Source: Amphiura filiformis (lineage: Eukaryota; Echinodermata; Ophiuroidea; Amphilepidida; Amphiuridae). Taken from it: a DNA stretch of 64,000 nucleotides. The position numbers were made by a program, and so were the translations under genes. The notes under the pieces are model-generated. The model did no database searches. It saw only the letters and a program-made list of their open reading frames with translations, and was not told the origin of the DNA. Of this stretch, positions 24,672 through 35,600 are shown piece after piece. The stretch's first letter is position 1. Every line of letters begins with the position of its first letter. The stretch is from the NCBI RefSeq assembly GCF_039555335.1, contig NC_092646.1:19120029-19184028 (forward strand), in the 5' to 3' direction.

Positions 24672-24981
24672 TTATTTCAGAGTTTTAAGCTTAAATACAA
24701 TATCCAGAGTATGCACAATGGGCATGTGGACTACGGAGTAGTCTACTCCTGCGCCTGAACTTTTCATCTGATCATGGACGGAGCGTTTCAGTGCCTTTAT
24801 CGTTATAATCTTAGCATGTATCTGCTCCCCCGACCGTACGGGGAATCCCTTGTCATGTAATAACGTATCCAGGGATAACTTCCGGGTCTCTTCAGATTTT
24901 GAGGAGAGCCAATGTTTCCTTGTCATTCCAATTGACACCTCTGTTGCGTTTATTTATAAAAATATTTGCATCTGCAGCCAT
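24672..24981 (-). pseudogene. MYB/SANT-like DNA-binding protein, broken
   Basis: The frame starts M-A-A-D-A-N-I-F and reads N-R-G-V-N-W-N-D-K-E-T-L-A-L-L-K-I, the W-x-D-x-E-T-x-x-L-L opening of the MYB/SANT-like domain that accompanies Harbinger transposases. The next codon is TGA where the family usually has TGG (Trp), followed by R-D-P-E-V. The remainder lies in a shifted frame (Q-I-H-A-K-I, then K-S-S-G-A-G). So there is at least one nonsense change and one frameshift. Confidence 0.6.
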
Positions 24982-25260
24982 GATGATATCACGCAGTAAA
25001 TTATTACTCTGCTTAAAATTTTGCGCGATTGATATACTCACAGTTATATCCGACAGCCCAATAGTGCTGTCCACACGTAATTACTATTACCGGACGCAAC
25101 GTTATGATCGGTCTTAACCCTGCTCATCTTCGGCTTTAAATCGTCGGATTTAAGACACATTATGTCCGATAGAGTTATATCCGACGCTCGTTCACACTGC
25201 CACTTATATCCGATACTATTACCGACGTAATTTAAGTCCGGTAATAAGTGATTTAAGTCC

Positions 25261-25360
25261 GACTGTGTGAACACGATTATATACTGGGGAAACGATTAAG
25301 CATCAGTACCGACTGTGTGAACACGATTATATACTGGGGAAACGATTAAGCATCAGTAAT
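25261..25360. repeat. 50-bp exact tandem duplication
   Basis: Two copies beginning GACTGTGTGAACACGATT, at the right end of the Harbinger-like element. The second copy carries part of its terminus beyond the expected boundary. Confidence 0.95.
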
Positions 25361-25459
25361 GATCTCCTTCACTTGTGTACTTGCGTAAAATGTGTTTGTG
25401 TGTATTGTTTACCACGGCTGCTAACATTAGACCCAGATTTAACCACCGTTTATCAGTGG

Positions 25460-25532
25460 GAGCTGGTAACCTAATGGATAAGGCGTCCATCTAGAGATCG
25501 GAAGGTCGTGGCTTCGATTCTCATGCCGGCAC
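25460..25532 (+). tRNA. tRNA-like sequence, probably a pseudogene or SINE head
   Basis: It has tRNA length (73 nt). A seven-base acceptor stem (GAGCTGG with CCGGCAC) has one mismatch. There is a box A-like CCTAATGGATAAGGC, a T-arm with TTCGATT, and an anticodon loop CTAGAGA that would put AGA in the anticodon although the body resembles tRNA-Arg. Anticodon and T stems contain mismatches. A run of T begins at about 25542, fitting Pol III termination. The mismatches argue against a functional tRNA. Confidence 0.5.
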
Positions 25533-25544
25533 ATTCCCTTGCTT

Positions 25545-27050
25545 TTTTTTTCAAGTTGGGTAATTGTGTGCCGGTCGGGATTTGTATTTATTTGTTGTCA
25601 TGTTTAATTGTAACACTTTGGTAAAACTGTTCATTCTCTCTAATATCTATCAAAGATAGACTTTTTTACTTAATTAAAGCTGTGCTAGAAAATAATCAGC
25701 CCTAAGTTGCTTAAAACATATAACATAAGACACATTTTTATTAGCTGGGCACTTTGAGAGAAACAAAAAGGGCACTAATGCTTTTAAACACGTTAGAACA
25801 TACCAGAAAAGGGCCGCACATAAACGGTTCCGAAATCGTAGGTCCCCCCTTATAAATTTGGGCATTACTAAAATGTAGCCTGATAAGTTACACATTACAT
25901 TAGCGGTACTTGTTTGCCCAAAAGTTGTCCTTCACCAGAAAAGACAGCCCTTTATGAACTTTGTGGCCGAAAAAAGTTTACACATGGATTTCATGTAGGC
26001 CTATTCACATCTATGTATTTCTCTTAAACAACTTTAATGACAAGAATGTTGACAAAGAACAAGTATAAATGACCTTAAATTATGTAATTCACATTACGAC
26101 TTACGTTGTGTAGCAGAAATCTTCAAACAAGTCAGAAAAATGGAAATTTTCAAACAATCGCGAAGACGCCATAGAAAAGATGATGCCATGTTTGTTGTTG
26201 GTATTTATGAAGTATATGACCTTCTCTTCCGAAATTAGAAGAACTACATAACACAGCTACCGATTGAGCATGTGCAATTTCAAAAGCTTCACAATTAGAC
26301 TGTTTAATGAATTAAGGTGGTGCTTCACCATAACAATCCCTTTTCAGTACCTGTGGTACCCAAGTATAAGACATGGATTTTACCCACAAGACATGTTGAG
26401 CCATAGAAGCAGCATTGGATTCAAAGCATCTACAACAAGAACCTTATGGGGAGTTTTCACATTGTGTCAGTTAATTTAGAAAAAAAGTTAACATTGTTGA
26501 ATTGAAAATGAAATATAGTTATCGTTTTGCCCACTATATTGCAGAGAACCTTAACTTCACGGCTGAGTGATAAATCCATTTCAATATCATGCGCCTTTAA
26601 TGATTAATTTGCATTTTCTCAGCACAAATGAACTTAATCAAAATAATATGCACCTGGGCATGGATTGCTAGTTTATACTAATTAATTTACTTTTGGAAAG
26701 AAAGACTATAATTAAAAAAGTTTCGATATTTCGATCAGTGAATCAGTTGTTGATGGATGGACACGAGTTTTGTATTATGTTGGGGAAGAGTGAAGGGTAA
26801 TTAAGCGATAGTTGTATATGCTTAGTTAAATTAAAGGAGAACCATACCTTAATTAAATTAACGTAGAAACAATACAAAATAATAAACGCAGAAGATACAC
26901 GTGCATACACTTGTTGGTCATAATTCTACATTTATTGTTTCACTTTCAATGTTGCTACTGTCTTTAAAAATGGTGACAGCAGCTGTGTTGAAAACTACAT
27001 GTAAATCTCTTTAGTTTAAAAAGTATTTGAATGATGCATTCATAAACAAA
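25545..27050. other. no gene seen
   Basis: AT-rich sequence with short open frames of no recognisable content. Confidence 0.4.
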
Positions 27051-27069
27051 TCCTTCCTCACATTTTTCC

Positions 27070-27460
27070 TATAATCAACATGGTTTCATGCCGAGGCGCT
27101 CATGTAAAACTCAACTTGTTAAATTTATCCTTGATCTTGCTGGCAACTATGCCAGAGGGGTGGACATGGATGTAGTTGAAATAGACCTCTTAATGGCTTT
27201 TGACTCTGTCAACCATTAAAAGCTCTTTGGGAGGCTCAGGTCCACAGGCTTCGGTGGCCCTCTCCTGGAGTGATTCCAAATTTACCTCAGTGACAGACTG
27301 CAGTGGTTTTCCGGCAATGGTGTTTATTCGAGCTGGTGGCCTGCGTCCTCTGGGATGCCACAATGTTCTATACTTGGGTCATTGTTATTGGTCATTTATA
27401 AAAAATTACCTCCCCATACGTGCTAAAACTAGCCTGGTCATGTTTCACAGTTGTTTGACG
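27070..27460 (+). pseudogene. CR1/L2-like LINE reverse transcriptase fragment
   Basis: It reads Q-H-G-F-M-P-R-R-S-C-K-T-Q-L, then D-M-D-V-V-E-I-D-L-L-M-A-F-D-S-V-N-H and S-G-M-P-Q-C-S-I-L-G-S-L-L. These are the RT fingers, the F-D-S-V catalytic region and the S-G-x-P-Q-G-S-x-L-G-P block. Stop codons follow N-H and L-L-E, and the Y-I-N-D-L block has decayed. It is an old, inactive fragment. Confidence 0.85.
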
Positions 27461-29460
27461 TGATCCTTTTTCTAACAAAACGTTAGATAATTTTCAATTC
27501 TAGACCTGTGCAATACGAACAACTAGCTTGGTTACTATGGCAACCATTTCAAAATATCAGAATGAAATGTTCAATCTATTTTATTATATAACAGGAACTT
27601 TGGATTGAACTTTAAAAATAATAATTACCACTTTTCCATTATAGTTTCCTGAATACATCGGTTAATAAACGGGGCCCATGCGTTTTCATTGCTAAAAATC
27701 ATACATTTAAAAGTCAGCTTTGGGGGTACCTGAATTTGATGATAAATAATTGGAAAAAAAATGTGCTTGGGTTTATAATATGAAACTTCCCTAAGAACTG
27801 CCCGGTGGTATTTTCTCTTACCAAAAGCAAAATAGACTCATTCCATTGCCCTCTGATATATAAAAACTTCAAACTAAAAAATGTCAAAAAATGTGTTTAA
27901 TTTTACCCAAAAATGCCTCAATTAAACCAAAAATGACCATACATGGCCAGTGTATAAGCAGAGAGAACATAATAAATATTCAAAACAATCAAATCATACC
28001 TGTTTCATTTATCCTGAATATTTCATGGGCATTAAAACTAAATTTTTGACAATGGACAAAACTGCTACCCCTGCCCCTTACAGAAGTGATCAAAAATTAC
28101 CCCTTGGGCGAACACAATGATAACAAAAAATCATGTCAATTTGTTAGCGCTCTTCAGCAAAGTCGTAGTTCAATGAATTTACAACCGTGTGACAAAACAG
28201 GCAAAAATAGTAATTTTTTTGCACAAGATTAGCAACTTAAAGAGAATTGGACATTGCTCATTGAAATGAAGCTAGTATATGGACAATATAAGCGTGCTCT
28301 TTCACTGAATGACATAAAATTTGAAAAATATTGTAAGGAACACTTGAGGTTTTGACTTTTAAAACCTACATCTTGGTCAAAAATTGTGCTTGAATAGATA
28401 TTTTCAACAGATTTTTCATAATTATTCGAATTGCTATAAACATTGAATTGCGTCATCTGTTGACGGAATGAAAAAGAAAAGTGTTTTGAGTGGGAAGTGT
28501 TAGCTTTCGTTTGATATAAAAACCTTTCTGATTGAATGAAGGAAACATTCGGGGTTTTGACAAAAACCAATCACAGATGCCTTATTTTCCATTAGTCACT
28601 AGCTAGATCTCACACAGCTCTTATGATGCCAATCACTCAATCGTGTAGTATAAACACAGAATGTGTAGAGGCTAGCCTCGCTGTGCCTGAAAAAATCTGT
28701 GTACCGAGGTGGAAACTGTGCGTAGATGCATTTATAAGATCGTTTTGTAGCCAAACCTTTTCATATGTGGCTATAGCAAAAAAAAACCCACATGATTTAA
28801 GTTAATATCCCTCAAACCTAGTGGTTGTCTTAAACAAAAAAAACACCAAGTCGTCCATTCGTTATGTGAGTGAAGGAAAACTCCCTATCCACAGGGTCCA
28901 GACCTGAACCATTACCAGGGAACTTCGGCCTCCGGGAATTGTAACTGAAAAAGGTCACGATTCACACAAGTGGTATATCATCTCTACGACCTTAATTGAC
29001 AGGTCAGTTTATTTCACGCCATGACACAAAGTGTGCAAATGAACATAAATGCCAAAACGTTCTTAATCTGGAATGAAACGCAAAGGAATGGAAAGGCCCA
29101 CTTATTTGCTTTAGTCGTATTTATTGCATCATTCTCTAACGATGCCTACCTATTTTGCAGGTACATGTAGTGCGAACATTAGTTTACAAATTGCAGACAA
29201 TTTTTCATAAAGACACATTTTAAAAGTTTTCAATTGACACCCGTACACACCACAAGCATACTGACAGAGGGCGCGGCAATTTGGCCCCGGCTCACTTTTC
29301 TCGCAAATCAGCGGGAAAATGTTGCCCACTCAGGCTCGGTGACCTCCGTACGCCATTGATATAAAAGGCTTTACTTGACAAACACAGCAATTATCCTATT
29401 TCCGAATATCAGCATATCAGCAATTTTGTTTAAGACAAAATCTTGTAGCACAACTACTTA
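27460..29460. other. no gene seen
   Basis: Only short frames without domain signal on either strand. It may be intergenic or a long intron. Confidence 0.4.
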
Positions 29461-29464
29461 ACTT

Positions 29465-29502
29465 AACTTAATTAATTAATTAATTAATTAATTAATTAAT
29501 TA
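29465..29502. repeat. TTAA microsatellite
   Basis: About nine AATT units. Confidence 0.9.
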
Positions 29503-29697
29503 AGTACTATTAATTATTTATGACTATTCCTTGACTTCAATTGCTGGTATCATGAGTAGGTAGTGTGGCAGATGAATGGTCAACTTTCCCACGGTTTAAT
29601 TTCAGCCGTAAAAACGACCGTACCTGTAAAAGAACAAGAACACATAATACTCGACTTAATTTCCCAATGAACACAGAAATTATTTAAATGCTGGGTT

Positions 29698-29720
29698 ATA
29701 TATATATATATATATATAAA
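29698..29720. repeat. TA microsatellite
   Basis: About ten TA units. Confidence 0.9.
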
Positions 29721-29805
29721 AGGTTTAAATAGTTTTAATATCATTCAACAATATGATAACTTGCTGCAAAATATCCTATCATAATCACTGAATGCCAAAC
29801 TGGGG

Positions 29806-30450
29806 TCTAGATGACTCTAAAAGTAGAGTCCAGCCACTCTGCGACTCTATGTTTCAAATGACTCCATATTGGGAGTCATTTAACTCCCTTGAAGAGTCAT
29901 AATTTTCTTGACTCCGCTGAAGAGTCACTGTTGATGACTCTACACAGGAGTCATTTGACTCCCAATATAGAGTCATTTTAGACATAGAGTCGCGTAGTGG
30001 CTGGACTCTACTCCTAGATCAACCCAGACTCCATTAATAGAGTCACCCTGACTCCATTACAGGGTCACTCCGACTGTCCGAAAAAAAGGCAAAATAATGA
30101 TACACATAGATGTACATCAAGATAAAAAGTATAGACCTACCGGAATAGGAGACTTTACTCTGAGTTTCACGCCATTGGCGATTGTCAGACGATACGATGG
30201 AGAAAATTTGGCCTTGACCCCCATCCCCTTGGAATGGGAGAATATACATGTCATGGTGTCAAGAGCCAAGCAATTACAGAGTCTGACTCCCTTGAAGAGT
30301 CATAAATTTCTTGACTCCGTCGACGACTCTGAATGTAGAGTCAATTGACCACACAGGTAGAGTCAACTGACTCTCCTGTGATAATCAGGTGACTCGTTTG
30401 GAGAGTCAGTGTTAGTTTACTCCACTTATAGAGTCACATGACTCCATTCT
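29806..30450. repeat. GAGTC/GACTC-rich palindromic cluster
   Basis: About 29 GAGTC or GACTC words in 645 bases, most arranged as facing pairs. Bases 29821-30012 form one long imperfect inverted repeat: AGAGTCCAGCCACT on the left pairs with AGTGGCTGGACTCT on the right. The block 29880-29960 recurs in direct orientation at 30283-30350. No protein is apparent. Confidence 0.85.
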
Positions 30451-30454
30451 GGCT

Positions 30455-30680
30455 ATCAGTGATGTTATTTAAGTGTTTATAAAATACCTTGCAAAATATT
30501 TTGACCAAATTTATTTTATAACAAAATTTTTACATTTTTGAAATGTTAATTTTGTTCATATCAAACGTTATAAAAAGGTTTTCATGACCTTTATAAAACC
30601 CCTACATAAACGTTTTGACTATGATCAAAAACACGTTACTATTACGTTTAACGTTTGAAAACCATTTGTTTTTTGCTGGG
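30455..30680. mobile_element. MITE family C, partial copy
   Basis: It ends TTTTTTGCTGGG and carries inner AAACGTTATAA-type words, matching one side of the complete copy at 38559-38913. Confidence 0.6.
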
Positions 30681-30690
30681 TTGTTTATTA

Positions 30691-31354
30691 TACACTGCTC
30701 CAAGAAAGTACATCCTTACACTTGGAAAAATAATCACAATTTCAAAACTGAATTATATTGGGTTAACTTTCTGTTTTTAATAGATGCACTATCTAATCCG
30801 GCACATTTTGACACCCATTGAATCAAATGTAACTTCAAGAAGCAAAATTACAAGCATTTGATTGGACGAAGGTCCAGTTTTAAAAGTGACACACTGGCCT
30901 ATTCAAAGCTCCACGGACTAGACATCTGGTTTGAGAGTGGTAAATGTCTAATTTATGTGTGCTTGGTGTGTGCTTTTAATTTAAAACAAAAGGAACAACT
31001 GAAAACTGAAACAAAAGAGCTGACAAATAAAATGCAAGTTATGAAAAGTACAGAGAAGTAAAAACTGAAATAAATACTGCTTTAAATAAGGCTTCATTGA
31101 AGAAACTGTGTAGTCTCTTTGTTGCGCTTGTTGGAATCTTTTTTTTTGCGCCTTGTAAAGGCCAATTTGTCACTTTTAAAACTGGACTTTAGTCTATTCA
31201 ATTGCTTGTAACTTTACTTCTTGAGGTCATATTGGATTCAATGTGGTGTCATAATGTGCAGGATTAGATAGTGCATCTATTACAAAAACAAATTAATCAG
31301 TTTTGAAATTGTGAATATTTTTCCAAGTGTAAGGATACTTTCTTGGCGCAGTAT
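30691..31354. mobile_element. foldback element with about 230-bp inverted arms
   Basis: The ends CACTGCTCCAAGAAAGTA and TACTTTCTTGGCGCAG continue into long inverted arms that share AATAGATGCACTATCTAATC and CCAGTTTTAAAAGTGACA. TA flanks both ends, pointing to a Tc1/mariner-type MITE. The loop of about 215 bases has no convincing protein. Confidence 0.85.
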
Positions 31355-31546
31355 ATATACAATATATTTAGTTAGGGGAGAGATATATTTGACCATCTTG
31401 GTAAATCCCATAAGCCTTTGCGTAGTTTCCTCTGATGACGTTTTATCGAAGCGCACATCTTTACTGCGCAATTCACTGATGATCGATGTGCGCATCTAAT
31501 ACGTCAACAGGGGGTAAATATACAAGTTAATGCTTAAGGGATTTAC

Positions 31547-31585
31547 CTTCTTGTGGATCACTGACGCTTCCATAATGATGTCACT
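31547..31585 (-). CDS. possible cytoplasmic-tail exon
   Basis: 39 bases, open and in phase 0, between acceptor ATTCAG and donor GTAAAT, reading S-D-I-I-M-E-A-S-V-I-H-K-K. Position, strand and phase fit a tail exon after TM7. It is too short for composition to help, and it abuts a repeat-like word at 31594, so it may be chance. Confidence 0.25.
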
Positions 31586-31593
31586 CTGAATAT

Positions 31594-32510
31594 TAGACTA
31601 TGCCATAGTCGATATTTGGTAATTTTTTATTTATTTTTCGAAACGGGAGCGAACTCAAATCTTACAGTAACATAAAAGAGAGCCCTCTCTTGATACGTTT
31701 AATGGTATGAAAAATAACGGTGTGCGTATACAGTGCCATCTTTAGCTTCGGGATTTATCTTAGTTCTTTGAGCATAGCAAACCTGCCAAACTCAATAGGT
31801 GGAGCCCTCTTTTTACAATTGCAAGGAAGAAAAACAATTAACAATCGGACTACAGGGTAGTCTACCTGAATAGCCACAACCGGAATGACGCACTTGGAAT
31901 GACGTAAGGAACTGGTTGAGGTTTGGTTGTTTGTTTTAATTCTTCTTTTGCCTGGGTTACTCATTCAGTGGATGTTTTAAGGTATCCTCTGTTCTTCCAT
32001 CAACACCATGCATCATGATTTTGGAAAACACCTTAAAACTGGTTCCTGATACCCCACATACAAGTTGTTCCCATTGAGCATACACACCCCGGATGCACAC
32101 GAACTACAGCTTTAATATTTATGCGAAGCTGGGGCCTCATGTAATCCAAACATTAAGAGTTCGTGAAAGGAAGACAACATAGAATTATCAAATTTGAAAT
32201 AAATAATGGAAACCAGCCATTTCTTGACACGTAAATCAACATAATAGCAGAGATTAGATATTCTTCATAGGGCACATGGCTCATTTGAATGGCAGTCGGA
32301 CTCCTCCATTGTATTTGTTCATTTTTGTATGAAGAGCAATGGCGACCCTTCATTGTATTTGTTCATTTTTGTATGAGGAGCCATTCTTGGAGCCCGTGGG
32401 ACTCAGTCTAGGTAGAGACAGACACTGTATGTACTAGTAGCCTGGTATATCTATTGTTATGCAATAGTCCTATTACCCAAGAAAATTCCCCCATACTTCC
32501 GGTAGAGAAA
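31594..32510. other. repeat-like edge words, otherwise no gene seen
   Basis: It begins GACTATGCCATAGTCGAT, a word also found at 23953, and contains GGACTACAGGGTAGTCTAC near 31848, similar to a word at 24733. A 53-bp tandem duplication (TTGTATTTGTTCATTTTTGT) lies at 32296-32390. Confidence 0.4.
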
Positions 32511-32516
32511 CCTATA

Positions 32517-32600
32517 ATTGAAGACCGAATTAAAAAGACTAGTTTCGCGCCTTTGCCCTGACGTTAGACGCAAACTAGTCTTTTTAATTTGGTCTTCAAT
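32517..32600. repeat. near-perfect stem beside a receptor splice donor
   Basis: Left arm ATTGAAGACCGAATTAAAAA and right arm TTTTTAATTTGGTCTTCAAT, followed inward by GACTAGTTTCGCG and CGCAAACTAGTC. The stem is about 33 bp with a short loop. Confidence 0.9.
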
Positions 32601-32609
32601 AATACTTAC

Positions 32610-32651
32610 GTCTTCGTCCAGTAAGCATTGTGCAAAGAAAACGAATACTCC
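32610..32651 (-). CDS. TM7 end exon 25
   Basis: 42-bp exon, phase 0 to 0, acceptor TCTACAG, donor GTAAGT. It encodes [14 protein letters not shown], the end of helix 7 and the start of helix 8. A perfect-looking stem (32517-32600) lies just downstream of the donor. Confidence 0.9.
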
Positions 32652-35600
32652 CTGTAGAAAATAAAATCGTAAAATATTACTTGGTTATACACTTAAACAA
32701 CATGGTATTACTTCATGTATTAATTTGTTATTAGCTTAATATTATGGAACAACTAGATATCCACAGGAATATCATGGCGGTCAGCATCCTGGTGGAGCAA
32801 GATGTCCGATAGTGAGGCGCCTTTCTCCATTTGCCTCCCTAGAATTGAGACATAGGGTGTGATATTTAATATACGCAATAGAAAAATCATATTCTAGGAC
32901 CTATTTTAACGTCTGGATATTTTCAAAGGAAATTGGGATTTCCCCCTCAAAGTAAATTTACTAAAGACTACGCAACATAAATACTTTGCCGTTGGAAGGT
33001 CATGTAGCATAAAGTTATAATTATAAAGCTAGTTTCGGCGTATTTTCCATTTTTTGTTCTGTTTAACAAGGTAAAATATTTAAGTGATCCTAGGATTGGT
33101 CAAACAAATTGATATGACACATTTTGAGAAAGTTACAGCTAGAAAAGATGGCTAACCAAAATTACCAAGAAGAGAGAAGAGTGGGGCCGAACAACTTTAA
33201 GCTTATATCTTGATACTGTACTTTATTTAATATGTTACCGTATTTACGAGAGTTACCTGTAATCCATTGCAGATCGTAAACAAATACGAAAACACAATAC
33301 TTGAGGTTTGGTCAAATTGGAGCACACCAAAAATCCATGTACCGCCAAGAAGTGGGCTTAGTATGGCAATTGCTCGAATACTGACTCTATAATTAGACAA
33401 ATTACATCAATATAGAAATGCACTGCGCTTAAGGGATGGGGGTATGAACGTTTGGACATTATTTATTGTGGGACATGAGAGCACATCAGACATATCGAAT
33501 TGCATTCGGAATACGAAGAATGTCCTTCTGATATCAAATAAATTTGACTTTTAGAAATACACATTTTATGGCAAATCATTAAAAATTGATATTTTTGATA
33601 TTCAACAGTACTCATTGTAAACTTTATAAATCTGATGATTTATACTTGAAGTGTATGTAGGTGGGATGAAAAGCCGACGATCAATTGAACATTTTGACCT
33701 TTCGTATTGAAGATATGCATTTGTTCCCCAAAACACAAACAAAAAATTGGGTCTTTTTGGGAACAAAACCATATCTTCAATATGAAAGGTCAAAATTTTC
33801 AATTAATCGTCGGCTTTTTCTCCCAGCTACATACACTTTAAGAATATATCATTAGATTTATAAAATTTACTTCGAGGACTGTTATATGACGAAAATGTCA
33901 AATATATCAAATTTTAATGATTTGTCATAAAATTTGTATTATATCGTGAATTTCAAAAAATGAAAATTATTTGATATCAGAAAGTCATTCTCCGTATTCA
34001 GAATGCAATTCAATATGTCTGTCGTGCTCTCATGTCCCACAAAAAATACTGTCGAAACGCTTAAAACGCTCATTCCAGATCCCCTAAGGGTGTACAATTT
34101 AGCATAAAAGCAACTAGTCTGCAGGCCACTGAAAGAACGAGATTTTGTATAACGCATAAAGTGCACATCTTTCCAAAAAAGGAGATTTATGTTGTGATCT
34201 TCTTTGAAATCTTATTTTTCAAACGACACGTATATGGTCGAATCCAACCAAAAGTGTACACGGCATGTTCAGGGCCATAACTTAAAAGTATTAATCAATT
34301 GGCTTTCGTTTTTGTATTGTGTTTATTCGCCTTGATCATACGCTTCGCGCCATATATAATAAGACCCCCTTCTGTGAAAAACTTAGACACAGAGACCCCA
34401 AAACATGCTATTTTACCAATTTTTTCAAAATATTTCTTAAAGTATTTTTAAAAACATCTAAATCAGTTATGAAAAGAAGTCATTGGATTGAATCTAAATT
34501 GGTTTCCGGAAAGGTGTGTATTCAAAGATTGCCTGTTCAATTTTCCACATATTTGTACATAATTACGAATTTTTTGTGATAATTTTTGAGTGGTATTTTT
34601 TTACATTACCTACGAATACAATTTTTCATAGCACTAGATATATCTTTAAAAAACGGAAATCACTAATAAATGCGCAATTGATACAAGCTTTGATATGTCC
34701 AATACTGAAATGCATTGCATTCGGACATCTTTATTATTGTGTTTAGCTGCCAGAAATTCTAAATGGCACAAAGGTAGGTTTGGTAAAAATATGCATTACC
34801 TCCGAATACATGTTAAAAGCTATGTCATTTCCACAAATTGAGAGAATAGTAAACAATAGTTAAGCAATAGGTGCAGGGTAATACACTCTTTATTTCTACC
34901 AAGTTTCAATAGCCTGCGTTTAAATATTTCTGAGATGTCAACAATAAAAGCAAGTATTCGTAGGTAAATTTCGGTAACCGAATGTTACCTACGAATACAA
35001 TCGACATCATGACAGTATTGTGAAACACCGCCATTCATGCCAATGCCCATAATGGTACATAACGAAGGCCTGTATGTTTGCTATCAAATCATATGTCAAT
35101 GAAAGTTGCGAAGTCACATACATGCCCACCATGCAAAACTGAATACGGCTTAATTGTTGAAAAATAGGTACTGAGATAGACGATGGTCTGCTCATTTGAC
35201 ATGTTTGAAAGAAAAATCAGATTAGAAGAAGATTAGAAGGGGATAAATACTTGGATATGTCTACTCTCATGTGTGCTTCATTTTAATTTTTTACCGACCT
35301 TCTGGTTTCTGAGTAATTTGTGTCCAAATTGATTTATTCGAAGGTAACTTTTGACGTTTTCGTTAAGGTTACCTACGAATACCATGGAAAAAACGACTGT
35401 TCTCATTGTCTCATGATCTAGACAACACAGTGATGGACCCTGGTATAAAGCTAATTGTAGTTGCCCTCAAACGAAAGGCCACAAGACGTAACTGACTCCA
35501 AGATGGACTTCACAAGTCTGCAATAACGGTTTTAAGCGATTTATGTGCAATTAAGCAAATTAAAGTCACTTTAGTGCCTTTGTTTCTTACTTCAATCCTC

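Larger units (their letters stand above)
23043..25275. mobile_element. Harbinger-like element with TCCGAC word arrays
   Basis: The ends carry GTGTTCACACA and TGTGTGAACAC with TTA on each outer side, as in PIF/Harbinger 3-bp duplications. Subterminal blocks (23090-23200 and 25030-25265) repeat TTATGTCCGA, TTATATCCGAC and TTAAGTCCG about a dozen times. The interior contains a broken MYB/SANT frame and an ATT microsatellite. No DDE transposase was seen. Confidence 0.6.

Noticed and set aside
28623..28805. Small cysteine-containing frame, considered as a secreted peptide or exon
   Set aside because: No signal peptide, no matching splice context, and cysteine spacing matches nothing I know.
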